NCBI RefSeq assembly: GCF_900114625.1
Contig: NZ_FOZL01000002.1
Span: 496,001-560,000, forward strand
DNA length: 64,000 nt
Reading direction: 5' to 3'
DNA from: Granulicella pectinivorans
GTDB taxonomy: Bacteria > Acidobacteriota > Terriglobia > Terriglobales > Acidobacteriaceae
How positions within the stretch are numbered: the stretch's first letter is position 1; every line of letters begins with the position of its first letter. The notes under the pieces are model-generated. The model made no database searches. It had not been told where the DNA came from and saw only the letters and a program-made list of their open reading frames with translations. Positions 34,923-52,226 of this stretch are shown piece by piece. Position numbers and translations under genes: made by a program.

Positions 34923-35825
34923 CTACTCGCCCATCCATCCGTGCAACTGCATCCAGTGCTGCAGCAAAATGGGAAAGACCGAGACCTCTGCCGCATCCTT
35001 GATCCCCTGCCCCATTCCCGTCCCATGGACGCCAAGCTCGAAGATGTGCAACTCCACCGGAATCCCCGTCTGCTGCAAGACGTCGTAGAACGCCGTTGCG
35101 TTCCGAGAGTTCACCTTCTGATCCGCCGTGGTCGAGTAGATAAACGAAGGCGAATTGTCTTTCGTCACATGCAGTACCGGAGAAATCGCGTCGATCTGCA
35201 TCTGGGTCGCATGCGCTCCCAAAAGCCCCGGCATCACAGGTTCTGGTGTAAATCCCTTGTCCATCGAAAGCCGCCCATACGAGAGAATCGCAAAGTCCGG
35301 CCTGTCTCCCAGACGGTCGATCGGATCTTGCGCAGAGGCATCGCCTCCATCGTGGATCGAAGCCATATAGCCCGCCAGATGTCCTCCCGCCGAGAATCCC
35401 CACACCCCAACCTTGCCCGGATTGATCCCCAACGATGCCGCCTGACTCCTCACCCACCGCACAGCCCGCGCCCCGTCCAGCATCGGTGCCGGAAACTCAT
35501 ACTCCGGTCCCAGCCGGTACTGCAGCACAAACGCAGTCACGCCGTGCTCACTCAGCCACCGCGCCTCCACCCCGCCTTCCTTCTCCGTCACCAGCGCCGT
35601 ATACCCACCACCGGGCATCACGATCACCGCAGTCCCCGTAGGATTCGCCTTGGCAGGATAAACATACAGTTTGGGAACATCGCCATCCGCCGTGCCATGC
35701 GCGCCGGGAGCCCCGTTGGGCCAAAGCGTGACCACCCTGCTGAACCCTACCGGAGGAGGAGTCACATGAGGCGTCTGGGCAGAAGCAGCGGCAACCAGAA
35801 AGAGGAGTGAAAGGAGAGTTTTCAT
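34923..35825 (-). CDS. Secreted alpha/beta-hydrolase esterase (acetyl-xylan esterase/BD-FAE-like)
   Basis: 300 residues with a signal peptide (LLSLLFLVAAASAQ). The hydrolase core shows the oxyanion-hole MPGGGYTAL, the nucleophile elbow GFSAGGH (Ser145), an acid region near HVTKDNSPSFIYSTTAD, and a catalytic His in FELGVHGTG. Proteins of this kind deacetylate xylan or remove feruloyl groups from plant polymers in the periplasm or outside the cell. ATG 35825 is chosen because it starts the signal peptide directly. Confidence 0.82.
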   Translation of the reverse strand: MKTLLSLLFLVAAASAQTPHVTPPPVGFSRVVTLWPNGAPGAHGTADGDVPKLYVYPAKANPTGTAVIVMPGGGYTALVTEKEGGVEARWLSEHGVTAFVLQYRLGPEYEFPAPMLDGARAVRWVRSQAASLGINPGKVGVWGFSAGGHLAGYMASIHDGGDASAQDPIDRLGDRPDFAILSYGRLSMDKGFTPEPVMPGLLGAHATQMQIDAISPVLHVTKDNSPSFIYSTTADQKVNSRNATAFYDVLQQTGIPVELHIFELGVHGTGMGQGIKDAAEVSVFPILLQHWMQLHGWMGE

Positions 35826-35855
35826 GGCCCCGCCAGCATACTCCACTCGAGCCGA

Positions 35856-36044
35856 TCAGTTTTGGCTGGCGTGGGTCACCTTCGTCCGCATCACAAGGTG
35901 ACCGCCCTCTGTCCTCACCAACAGAAGCGAGGCACCCAGCAGCACGAGAACAAAAACGGCCGATCCGATGACGATCGCCTTGAAGTTGGGGTGCTTCCAC
36001 ACACCGGGTGCGCCTGCTGGATGCTTCTGCTCGGACTCGGACAT
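35856..36044 (-). CDS. Small single-span membrane protein (62 aa)
   Basis: A polar N-terminus with His and Pro is followed by one hydrophobic helix (AIVIGSAVFVLVLLGASLLLV) and a short basic tail. It sits 21 nt after the DUF6979-like gene and 30 nt before the esterase gene, in a run of same-strand genes, which supports expression. No family recognised. Confidence 0.6.
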   Translation of the reverse strand: MSESEQKHPAGAPGVWKHPNFKAIVIGSAVFVLVLLGASLLLVRTEGGHLVMRTKVTHASQN

Positions 36045-36065
36045 GGGTCGCCTCTTCTCTCGTTC

Positions 36066-36488
36066 TTATTCCTTAGAGTCCGGCGTCACCTTAGGAGTTG
36101 TAGCGGGCTTCACGATCAGGCCATTCTTCCAAAGCGCCATCACCACATCCATCTGGCTCTGGTGCTCCGTTCCATCGCCATTCGTCACCGCCGCCCACAG
36201 CGATGAGACCGAAGTGTGCGTTCCCGCCACCAGCAAAGCCGACGCCGCAATCGCATAGTTCGCATTGTCCCGCGTAGCCCCATATTTGCCCGCCGGAATT
36301 CCCTTCACCAGCCCCGCATCGCAAAGCCCCAGAAATGCTCCCTTGGGAGCCGTCTTCCTCTGCGCCTTCTCACTCGTCGGATAGAGCGTCTTCGTAGCCT
36401 GCGCCCACCGCTCCCCCGGCGTAATCTGCTTGCCGTAGGTCTCCATCCGCACCGCCATCAAAGCCGCCTCACCATACCTGTTCGCCAT
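36066..36488 (-). CDS. DUF6979-like protein of unknown function
   Basis: A 140-residue soluble protein starting MANRYGEAALMAVRM, with a core KTAPKGAFLGLCDAGLVKGI, DNANYAIAA and MDVVMALWKNGLI. I recognise this pattern as the small cytoplasmic DUF6979 family from memory; no function is known. A GAGGAG element lies 4 nt before ATG 36488. It heads the minus-strand run that continues through the small membrane protein, esterase, VWFA, thioredoxin-like and BrkB genes. Confidence 0.7.
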   Translation of the reverse strand: MANRYGEAALMAVRMETYGKQITPGERWAQATKTLYPTSEKAQRKTAPKGAFLGLCDAGLVKGIPAGKYGATRDNANYAIAASALLVAGTHTSVSSLWAAVTNGDGTEHQSQMDVVMALWKNGLIVKPATTPKVTPDSKE

Positions 36489-36563
36489 ACATCTCCTCGC
36501 GTAAACCTCAAGTATAGGCGACCGCAACAGCGCCTGCCCGTACCTACGTGCTACAACAATCCC

Positions 36564-39059
36564 ATGCGCCCCGCACTCTTCCTTCTCCTCCTATCTCTCC
36601 CCGCCGCAGCCCAATCCCCCAAGCCCGACTCCCCCGCCCCCACCCTCGCCGAGAAGACCAAACCCATGCAGCACATGCCCGGCCTCCTCCCCCTCGATTG
36701 GGACGCAAAATCCGGCACCCTGTACCTTGAAATCCCCCACTTCGACGCTCGCGGCCACTCCCCCGACCTTCTCTACACCCACTCCCTCCCCTACGGCACC
36801 GGCTCCAACGACCTCGGGCTCGACCGCGGCCAGACCGCCGAAGGCATCATCGTCCACTTCGAGCGCGTCGGCCCCAAGGTCCTCCTCGTCCAGCCCAACC
36901 AGGACTTCCGCACCTCCTCCGCCGACCCCGCCGAGCAGCTCGCCGTCCGACAGTCCTTTCCCTCCTCCATCCTCGCCGGCTTCAAGGTAGCCGCCGAAGA
37001 CCCCGATGGCGCCGTCCTCCTCGACGCCACCGACTTCTTCCTCCGCGACGCCCATCAGGTCACCGAGTCCCTCACCCGCGCCCAACAAGGCTCCTACAAG
37101 GTAGACCCCGCCCGCTCCACCATCGACCTCACCAGCACCAAAGCCTTCCCCCGCAACACCGAGGTCGAAGCCATCCTCACCTTCACCACCGAAGGCCCCC
37201 CCAAAGGCCGCTTCGTCCGCGACGTCACCCCTGACCCCCACGCCCTCACCCTCCACGAGCACCAGTCCTTCATCGAGCTCCCCGGCCCCGGCTTCACCCC
37301 GCGCCGCTTCGACCCCCGCGCCGGATACTTCCCGTCCTCCTACCGCGACTACTCCGCCCCGCTCGGCGACGCACTCGACCAGCGCTTCATCCTCCGTCAC
37401 CGCCTCATCAAGAAGAACCCCGCCTGCACCAAATCCTGCGAAGCCGTCACCCCCATCCAGTACTACATCGACCGCGGCGCACCCGAGCCCATCCGCACCG
37501 CCCTCCTCGACGGAGCCCGCTGGTGGGATCAGGCCTTCCAGGCCGCCGGCTGGGCCCCCGGAACCTTCCGCGCCGACATCCTCCCCGCCGACGCCGACCC
37601 CATGGACATCCGCTACAACATCGTCCAGTGGGTCCACCGCTACACCCGCGGCTGGAGCTACGGCGAGGCCATCGCAGACCCGCGCACCGGCGAAATCATC
37701 AAAGGCAACGTAACCCTCGGCTCCCTGCGCGGCCGCCAGGACTACCGCATCGCCGAAGCCCTCCTGTCCCCGTACGTCTCCGGCCGCCAGATCACCCCAG
37801 CAAACGACCCCATGCTGGCCATGGTCCTCCAACGCATCCGCCAGCTCTCCGCCCACGAGATCGGCCACACCCTCGGCCTCGCCCACAACTTCGCCGCCAG
37901 CGCCTTCCCCCACGTCCCCACCGAGTCCGTCTCCGTCATGGACTACCCCCACCCCTACATCACCCTCGGCCCCAACGGCATCCCCGACCTCTCCCACGCC
38001 TACGGCGTCAACATCGGCCTCTGGGACAAGGTAGCGATCGACTACGGCTACCGCGCATTCCCCGCCAAAACCGATGAAAAAGAAGCCCTCAACCAGATCC
38101 TCACCGCCAGCGCCAAAACCGGCCTCCAGTTCATCACCGACGAAGACGCCCGCCCCTTCTCCGGCGCCCACCCCAACGCTCACCTCTGGGACAACGGGAC
38201 TGACCCATCCGAAGAGCTGAACAGAATCATCGGCGTCCGCACCGCCGCCCTCGCGCGCTTCAACGAGAACGCCATCAAGCCCGGCACCCCCATGTCCGAG
38301 CTCTCCGACACCCTCGTCGTCCTCTACCTCCTGCACCGCTACCAGACCGAAGCCGCCATCAAACAGATCGGCGGCCTCGATTACCGCTACAACCTCCGCG
38401 GCGACGGCCAGCCCAACCCGCAGATCGTCGACCCCGCCGTCCAGCAAAAGGCCATCACCGCCGTCCTCAAAACCCTCACCCCCGACTTCCTCACCCTGCC
38501 CGAGTCCCTCCTGAAAGTCCTCCCGCCCGTCCCGCCCGGCTTCCCCCGCACCCAGGAGTCCTTCCCCTCCGAAACCGGCCTCACCTTCGACCCCATCGCC
38601 ACCGCCGAGTCCGCCGCCGACCTCACATTGGAAGTCCTCCTGGACCCCGCCCGAGCCTCCCGGTTAGTCCAGTACCACATGCGCGAGCCCAAAGCCCCAT
38701 CCCTCCGCGGTCTCCTCGAGTCCATCAGCAAAACCACCGCCGAGCGCCCCGAGGGCGGCCACACCATGTCCTCCGAGGTCGAGCGCGCGGTCGAGTTCCG
38801 AGCCCTAGAAGCCATGTTCAAACTAGCCGAAGACCCCACCGCCAGCACCCAGGCCCGAGCCATCGCCCAGTCCCACATTAACGACGTCTACAAGGCCTTC
38901 ACCACCGCCGCCCCACTCACCGACACCGCCGAAGCCATCCACCGCACCGCCATGATGACTCGCATAGCCCAATACCAAAAAGACCCCACCAAGTTCACCC
39001 CCACCAAGCCCCAGGAAGCCCCACCCGGCATGCCCATCGGCGACGACGAGAGTATGTAA
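36564..39059 (+). CDS. Secreted zinc-dependent metalloprotease (DUF5117/DUF4953-type)
   Basis: 831 residues with a signal peptide (LFLLLLSLPAAAQ). The zinc motif HEIGHTLGLAH spans residues 431-441 (HExxHxxGxxH, metzincin pattern) and is followed by a Met-turn-like SVMDYPHPYI. The region before it (IVQWVHRYTRGWSYGEAIADPRTGEI) is typical of these large bacterial metalloproteases. An N-terminal beta domain and a helical C-terminal domain flank the catalytic part. Expected location is periplasm or outer surface. The true start is ATG 36564; the frame is open 348 nt further upstream, across the divergent gene, without signal-peptide logic. Confidence 0.88.
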   Translation: MRPALFLLLLSLPAAAQSPKPDSPAPTLAEKTKPMQHMPGLLPLDWDAKSGTLYLEIPHFDARGHSPDLLYTHSLPYGTGSNDLGLDRGQTAEGIIVHFERVGPKVLLVQPNQDFRTSSADPAEQLAVRQSFPSSILAGFKVAAEDPDGAVLLDATDFFLRDAHQVTESLTRAQQGSYKVDPARSTIDLTSTKAFPRNTEVEAILTFTTEGPPKGRFVRDVTPDPHALTLHEHQSFIELPGPGFTPRRFDPRAGYFPSSYRDYSAPLGDALDQRFILRHRLIKKNPACTKSCEAVTPIQYYIDRGAPEPIRTALLDGARWWDQAFQAAGWAPGTFRADILPADADPMDIRYNIVQWVHRYTRGWSYGEAIADPRTGEIIKGNVTLGSLRGRQDYRIAEALLSPYVSGRQITPANDPMLAMVLQRIRQLSAHEIGHTLGLAHNFAASAFPHVPTESVSVMDYPHPYITLGPNGIPDLSHAYGVNIGLWDKVAIDYGYRAFPAKTDEKEALNQILTASAKTGLQFITDEDARPFSGAHPNAHLWDNGTDPSEELNRIIGVRTAALARFNENAIKPGTPMSELSDTLVVLYLLHRYQTEAAIKQIGGLDYRYNLRGDGQPNPQIVDPAVQQKAITAVLKTLTPDFLTLPESLLKVLPPVPPGFPRTQESFPSETGLTFDPIATAESAADLTLEVLLDPARASRLVQYHMREPKAPSLRGLLESISKTTAERPEGGHTMSSEVERAVEFRALEAMFKLAEDPTASTQARAIAQSHINDVYKAFTTAAPLTDTAEAIHRTAMMTRIAQYQKDPTKFTPTKPQEAPPGMPIGDDESM

Positions 39060-39066
39060 AGAGAAA

Positions 39067-39097
39067 CGGGGCGATAGAGAACTTCTCTATCGCCCCG
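39067..39097. terminator. Bidirectional terminator between the metalloprotease and higA
   Basis: A 15-bp perfect inverted repeat (39067-39081 with 39083-39097) sits between two converging genes. The minus-strand side reads into GTTTCTCTTT; the plus-strand side has a weaker T run. Confidence 0.7.
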
Positions 39098-39121
39098 CAT
39101 TCATTTGCAATACTGCTGATC

Positions 39122-39544
39122 TCAAGCCGTCTTGCTGTGCCCAACGCCTTGCCGCAGAAACACAGCCCCCGGCACATGGAAGCGCGCACTCAGCTTCTCA
39201 ATATGTCCCAAGGTGAGCGGTCGCTTGCCGGCGAGTACCAAAGAAACCGTACTCTCGCTCCCAAGCTCACCAGCAATATCCCGCTGCTGAAGTCCATTCT
39301 GATCGAGCAGAAACCGCAGTACATCCACCGGAGAGGCCTCCGGAATCGGATGCCGCTCACTCTCATACCGCTCCACTAGAAAACTCAGAAGTTCAATCGC
39401 CTTCTCCTCTTCGTCTGTCAGGTCTTCTTTGCCCGTGAGATGAAAGAGCGCATCGGTGTACTGAGCCAACTGCTCGTCGGAATGGATGACGTGCGGAGCG
39501 CCCATCTTGATCAGCTTCGCCGGATTCGCAAGTGTTGTGCTCAT
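39122..39544 (-). CDS. higA: HigA-type antitoxin / XRE-family transcriptional regulator
   Basis: A 140-residue protein. A helical N-terminal half (TDEEEKAIELLSFLVERYE) precedes a helix-turn-helix of the HigA type: LDQNGLQQRDIAGELGSESTVSLVLAGKRPLT. This matches antitoxins that neutralise HigB mRNA interferases and repress their own operon. The ATG overlaps, as ATGA, the stop of a truncated toxin remnant, the normal higBA arrangement. With the toxin broken, it may be an orphan antitoxin or a free-standing regulator. Confidence 0.82.
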   Translation of the reverse strand: MSTTLANPAKLIKMGAPHVIHSDEQLAQYTDALFHLTGKEDLTDEEEKAIELLSFLVERYESERHPIPEASPVDVLRFLLDQNGLQQRDIAGELGSESTVSLVLAGKRPLTLGHIEKLSARFHVPGAVFLRQGVGHSKTA

Positions 39545-39690
39545 TGGCTTCCAAACTCCCTATCCCAGTTTCGACGGCTGTCGTATTGCTTATGCGTCAG
39601 AAAAGACCGGATATAGATGTGCCCTTGTGTTCTGCGCCTATCTCCTTCCTTCGCTCGATGCCAACCCGGCTATATTGGTGGAGCTAAGGA
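39541..39690 (-). pseudogene. Remnant of a HigB-type toxin gene
   Basis: The minus-strand frame ending at TGA 39543-39541 encodes HIYIRSFLTHKQYDSRRNWDR near its end, closely like the C-terminus of HigB toxins (YIRxxLTHKEYDKxxW). Upstream of about 42 codons this frame meets a TAG and has no ordinary start codon. Neighbouring frames also hit stops, and the next gene ends at 39691, so the N-terminal half of a normal HigB (about 95-100 residues) is gone. It is too short for ordinary ORF calling. The overlap with higA is preserved. Confidence 0.65.
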
Positions 39691-40350
39691 TCAAGAGTGT
39701 GCAGTAATCGTAATTGTGTGCTTGCCAGGTCCCACGGGATTGAGCTGTAGTAGAGGCTTCAAGATGAAGTTAAGATCATGCTTAATTGGAACTTCAAATC
39801 GCTGATACGTATAGGTGCCGAAAAGCCGTCGTGGTGGAGCCCCGTTCTTCATCGTAAAAATCATCGTAATCGGTGTTGATTTAACGAGTGGTGCTGCATG
39901 AAGTACAAAGAGACTATGGGTCAAACCGTGAATCCCGCTAGTTATAGTCGGAATCTGATCTACTTCGCTTCCGATCCCCTCGAAAAGACAAGTCGTGTCA
40001 TCTAAAAGGGAGATACCAGTTATACGAAGGACACCTCCGACATCGTCTCCCCCGACGACCACACGATGATCGACAATAGTTGAGGGTAATTCAATCTCAA
40101 TATTCACTTCATCAAGTGCCTCACTTTGTGTGCCAAACTGTGCCTGATATACGGTGCAGTTCTTATTTTGAGATATCGAAGATATAGCTTGCACGTTTGG
40201 AGCACTGGTTAGCTTAGTAATGATCCAGCTTCTTGGAGAGATAATACCGAGCACATAGCCCAAGAGCCAGAGAAGTATCCACTTACTGGAGGCGGCGACG
40301 ATGTCCCCGAGACCCTTGCTCGGCGGAACCTGTTTTTTACGTGAAGTCAT
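39691..40350 (-). CDS. Membrane-anchored protein of unknown function, AT-richer
   Basis: 219 residues. A polar, lysine-rich N-terminus is followed by one hydrophobic helix (KWILLWLLGYVLGIISP) and a beta-rich domain with no recognised motif. Its base composition is clearly more AT-rich than neighbouring genes and its codon use is less GC3-biased, which suggests recent acquisition together with the higBA remnant. It sits directly downstream of the rpoC terminator. Confidence 0.5.
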   Translation of the reverse strand: MTSRKKQVPPSKGLGDIVAASSKWILLWLLGYVLGIISPRSWIITKLTSAPNVQAISSISQNKNCTVYQAQFGTQSEALDEVNIEIELPSTIVDHRVVVGGDDVGGVLRITGISLLDDTTCLFEGIGSEVDQIPTITSGIHGLTHSLFVLHAAPLVKSTPITMIFTMKNGAPPRRLFGTYTYQRFEVPIKHDLNFILKPLLQLNPVGPGKHTITITAHS

Positions 40351-40380
40351 TGAACATTAAATCTACACTCTAAACTGAAG

Positions 40381-40414
40381 AAAACGGGCAAGCTCTCTCG
40401 AGCTTGCCCGTTTT
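40381..40414 (-). terminator. Intrinsic terminator of the rpoBC operon
   Basis: A 14-bp perfect stem (40381-40394 with 40401-40414) with a 6-nt loop. On the minus strand it follows the rpoC stop by about 35 nt and its 3' arm ends in TTTT followed by CTTC. Confidence 0.85.
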
Positions 40415-40449
40415 CTTGTTGCCTTCGAGCGATCCGCCGTAACGCGAAG

Positions 40450-44640
<4,191 letters not shown>

Positions 44641-44812
44641 AGTTTGCGTCTCCGGTTTCTGCAGAAGCAGAGCAGCGGGTTGGCTGCGGTTGTGTGTTCT
44701 GCGATGACTTTCGGCGTATCGCGTTGCCGGTGGTTCTAGTACTGGTATCTTTTGTCTTCAATTGTGGTGTTGCATAATTCGTAATTTTTTTTGTTACTCA
44801 CTCGATAGACTG

Positions 44813-44845
44813 CCCGACGGCGAAGCAACATGCTCCGCCGTCGGG
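44813..44845 (-). other. Stable hairpin in the rpoB-rpoC intergenic region
   Basis: A 10-bp perfect GC-rich inverted repeat (44813-44822 with 44836-44845) lies immediately after the rpoB stop. It is not followed directly by a T run; a run of eight A residues occurs about 25 nt later on the minus strand. It may be a processing site or partial terminator tuning the beta to beta' ratio (inference). Confidence 0.5.
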
Positions 44846-44853
44846 GCTTAAGA

Positions 44854-49317
<4,464 letters not shown>

Positions 49318-50038
49318 GCTCTCTCCTGATACTGGACATTCGAGGCCTCTCGAAAGCCATCCGCGGCATCACAGGGATGCGGATGAAACCTTTGAAAGGG
49401 TGGAAACGCTGGAAAACGCCTCCGGGTTACGTACTGCTCGATGTGCTGCTGAAGCGAATCAACCTTCTTCAGACCTTCGGGATCTTCCGTCCTCGATTAC
49501 GTCAATCCCGGCACATACTCTTCACTCCGGCCTCTAGCCGGAGGGGGTAAAACCTAAACTTTTACTTTCTTTCCTGCTGACTTTGCTGCTATAACGAGTT
49601 GCATCTGGTCTGTTTTCTGCCGTATTGCTACCGTAACGCCGAGCGCTACGTCGCGATTCCTCTCGGGGATCCCGGCCGATGGGATAGAAGAGACGACAAT
49701 GCGCCCGTATGGGAACATGCCCACGAGCGCAGAAACGACTCACAGATTTCAAACTTCATCGTGATAGAAATGCTTGCCACTCTTTGAGGCTCGCCCTGCC
49801 CCAAGTTCGCCGCTCGCTGGACTGCATTTCACCCAGCCTCCCCGCCGCTCGAGAGAACTGAATGGCCGGTTCCTTAGCCTGAACACTCCAGGATGAGCCG
49901 GGGTACTACGGAAGATAGGGGATACTGCCGAATCAAGAACGCCATGAGCTTTGCCGACTGCACGCCGAAGCAGAACGGGGTACTCTCCACTCAAGAGAAT
50001 ACCGCGTTCCGCTTCGACGTGCAAGGGGCAGGCTGAAA
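49318..50038. other. Long non-coding spacer between rplL and rpoB
   Basis: 721 bases with no gene I can support. A 7-bp hairpin (49525-49531 with 49537-49543) lacks a T run. In other bacteria this interval is short and holds an attenuator or RNase III site; here it probably carries a separate rpoBC promoter or a long leader, but I cannot point to one. Confidence 0.5.
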
Positions 50039-50410
50039 CTACTTGATTTCGACAGTCGCGATGCCGTCGAACTTCTTCGCGATGGCAGCCGCATCTTCCT
50101 TCGAGACGTTCTCCTTCAGGGGCTTCGGAGCAGCGTCAACCAGGTCCTTCGCTTCCTTCAGACCAAGCGACGTCACTTCGCGCACAGCCTTGATGGTCGA
50201 GATCTTGTTCGCGCCGGCATCCTTCAGGATCACGGTGAACTCGGTCTTCTCTTCCACCGCAGCAGCGGCAGCGCCGCCGCCAGCAGCAGGAGCAGCAACG
50301 GCAGCAGCAGCAGCCGAAACGCCCAGGCGGGTCTCGAGAGCCTTCACGAGAGCGGAAGCCTCAAGCAGGCTAAGGTTTACGATCGAATCTTCAATCTGTT
50401 GAATGTCCAT
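50039..50410 (-). CDS. rplL: Ribosomal protein L7/L12
   Basis: A 123-residue stalk protein with a helical N-terminal dimerisation domain (IEDSIVNLSLLEASALVKALE), an Ala/Gly-rich hinge and the C-terminal factor-binding domain (KTEFTVILKDAGANKISTIKAVREVTSLGLKEAKDLVD, in two halves). It recruits translation factors to the 50S subunit. Located 153 nt downstream of rplJ. Confidence 0.97.
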   Translation of the reverse strand: MDIQQIEDSIVNLSLLEASALVKALETRLGVSAAAAAVAAPAAGGGAAAAAVEEKTEFTVILKDAGANKISTIKAVREVTSLGLKEAKDLVDAAPKPLKENVSKEDAAAIAKKFDGIATVEIK

Positions 50411-50563
50411 GATATTTCTCCGTTTTATCTAAATGTTGCTAAAAATTGATGATCTTGTACCGCCCGGAAACCTCTCGGACAGCGCTTCGACTAGCTCAAC
50501 GTCCCCCAGGGTTTCCGTTGCGCCCAGACTGGCGCACCCACGGAGGGCTGAGCGAACTTGGGG

Positions 50564-51247
50564 TTAGCCTTCGACCGGATCCGAAGCCGCGGCTTCTCCA
50601 GCCTGCGACGCCGTGCCGTTCTCGGGCTGGGTCTCGGCCGCAGCCTCCACCACATGAGCCTCTTCGACCTTCGCGCCATCTTCGACCACGGGAGCGGCGA
50701 CAGCAGCCGGAGCAGCCGAACCAGAGAACTTCTCCTTCTCGACGCCCTGATTGATCACCACAGCCAGATCGCGGCCGGTAGCATTGACGACCGTAGCCAG
50801 ACGCTGCGCAGGAGACTGAATAAGCCAAAGCAGCTTGGCATACAGCTCTTCCTTGCCCGGCATCGTCGCCAGCTCGTTCACTTCGGCAACCGTGATCACC
50901 TTGCCGTCGATGATGCCCAGCTTGAAGGTGAACTCCGAGTTGTCCTTCACCCAGGCCGAAAGAGCCTTGGCAAGAGCAACCGGGTCGCCCGAAGTGTACG
51001 CCACAGACGAAACACCCTTGAGACCCTGCAGCGCAGCCTCAATCTTGGTGCCCGCGCTCGCCTTGGCGGCCAGCTTGTTCTTGACGACGTGATAGCTTCC
51101 GCCTGCGCCGCGAACGACCTTGCGAAGATCAAAATCCTTCGAAGCGGTCATCGCCTTGAAGGTACCGATGATGGCGGAGGTCGAGTGCTCGAGCTCGGTA
51201 GCGAGCTGCTTCACCTTCTCCGTCTTTTTTGCCCTGGACAATGCCAT
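50564..51247 (-). CDS. rplJ: Ribosomal protein L10, with extended C-terminus
   Basis: A 227-residue stalk-base protein. The conserved part ends near residue 180 (LATVVNATGRDLAVVINQGV); typical L10 is 165-175 residues. The extra 45 or so residues are Ala/Glu-rich and probably disordered (VVEDGAKVEEAHVVEAAAET). L10 anchors L7/L12 dimers and, in many bacteria, represses its own operon by binding the leader. The gap to rplA is only 85 nt, leaving limited room for a full L10 leader structure. Confidence 0.96.
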   Translation of the reverse strand: MALSRAKKTEKVKQLATELEHSTSAIIGTFKAMTASKDFDLRKVVRGAGGSYHVVKNKLAAKASAGTKIEAALQGLKGVSSVAYTSGDPVALAKALSAWVKDNSEFTFKLGIIDGKVITVAEVNELATMPGKEELYAKLLWLIQSPAQRLATVVNATGRDLAVVINQGVEKEKFSGSAAPAAVAAPVVEDGAKVEEAHVVEAAAETQPENGTASQAGEAAASDPVEG

Positions 51248-51332
51248 ATAAATCCTCTTCCTATCTCAGTTCGCTCCCCAGGCTCTTCGCATCACGCGCC
51301 AGACACCCAGGAGGCCAGATCTTTTGCCGAGC

Positions 51333-52043
51333 TTAGTTCCTGCTCGAAGCTTCCGCGGTCGTCGTCTCAAGCGCAATGCCAGGTCCCATCGAGGAGCTCA
51401 GCGTGATGCCCTTGACGTACTTGCCCTTCGCTGCCGAAGGCTTCGCCTTCAACACCGCCGACACGATCGTCATCGCGTTGTCGACCAGCTTCTGCGGATC
51501 GAACGACAGCTTGCCCACGGGAACGTGAACCAGAGCCGTCTTGTCCGTGCGGAACTCGACCTTACCGGCCTTGATCTCGCGAATCGCACCGGCCACATCG
51601 GTCGTCACGGTTCCGGTCTTCGGGTTCGGCATCAGGCCGCGCGGTCCGAGAACCTTACCCAGACGTCCAACCGAACGCATCATGTCGGGGGTCGCGATCA
51701 GAGCGTCGAAGGCCGTCCAGCCCTCTTTCTGAATGCGCTCCACCATCTCTTCGCCGCCCACAAACTCAGCGCCGGCCGCTTCCGCTTCCTTCAGCTTTTC
51801 GCCCGAGGCGATAACGGCAACCGTCTTCGACTTACCCAGACCGTGAGGAAGAACAACCGTACCGCGCACCATCTGGTCCGCGTGACGCGGATCCACGCCA
51901 AGACGCAGCGTCAGGTCGACGGTCTCGTCGAACTTCGCGTACTTGGCCTTCTGCAGAAGGGGAACAGCATCAACGAGCGTATACGGACGCGGCTCAACCA
52001 ACGCGCGCGCCTTCGCCAAATTCTTGGAGATCTTCTTTGCCAT
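51333..52043 (-). CDS. rplA: Ribosomal protein L1
   Basis: A 236-residue 50S protein forming the L1 stalk. Seen are KAKYAKFDETVDLTLRLGVDPRHADQ, GTVVLPHGLGK and the RNA-binding GRLGKVLGPRGLMPNPKTGTV. In nearly all bacteria it follows rplK directly. Here rplK lies 4.2 kb away behind a terminator and three unrelated genes, so rplA must have its own promoter upstream of 52043. Confidence 0.97.
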   Translation of the reverse strand: MAKKISKNLAKARALVEPRPYTLVDAVPLLQKAKYAKFDETVDLTLRLGVDPRHADQMVRGTVVLPHGLGKSKTVAVIASGEKLKEAEAAGAEFVGGEEMVERIQKEGWTAFDALIATPDMMRSVGRLGKVLGPRGLMPNPKTGTVTTDVAGAIREIKAGKVEFRTDKTALVHVPVGKLSFDPQKLVDNAMTIVSAVLKAKPSAAKGKYVKGITLSSSMGPGIALETTTAEASSRN

Positions 52044-52226
52044 GAAAAGTCGTTATCCTTTATCTACCACCCACATCTGCATAAATCCGCAGCGGCGTGG
52101 TGCGACTGCCTGGCTTGGGGCCGAGGCAACCTTACCAGTATGCGGGAGAAGTGCGCAAAACGTCAAGCACGGAAGGGAAAATCCGTGTGCTAGGTTGGAC
52201 AAAGCACGCGAAAGGGACCATCGTTC

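Noticed and set aside
39122..40350. A prophage or integrative element
   Set aside because: No integrase, attachment repeats or phage genes; only a toxin-antitoxin remnant and one unknown gene.
49525..49543. A terminator between rplL and rpoB
   Set aside because: The 7-bp hairpin is not followed by a T run on either strand.
49749..50024. A 91-codon minus-strand frame in the rplL-rpoB spacer
   Set aside because: No ribosome-binding site, no coding bias and no recognisable domain.
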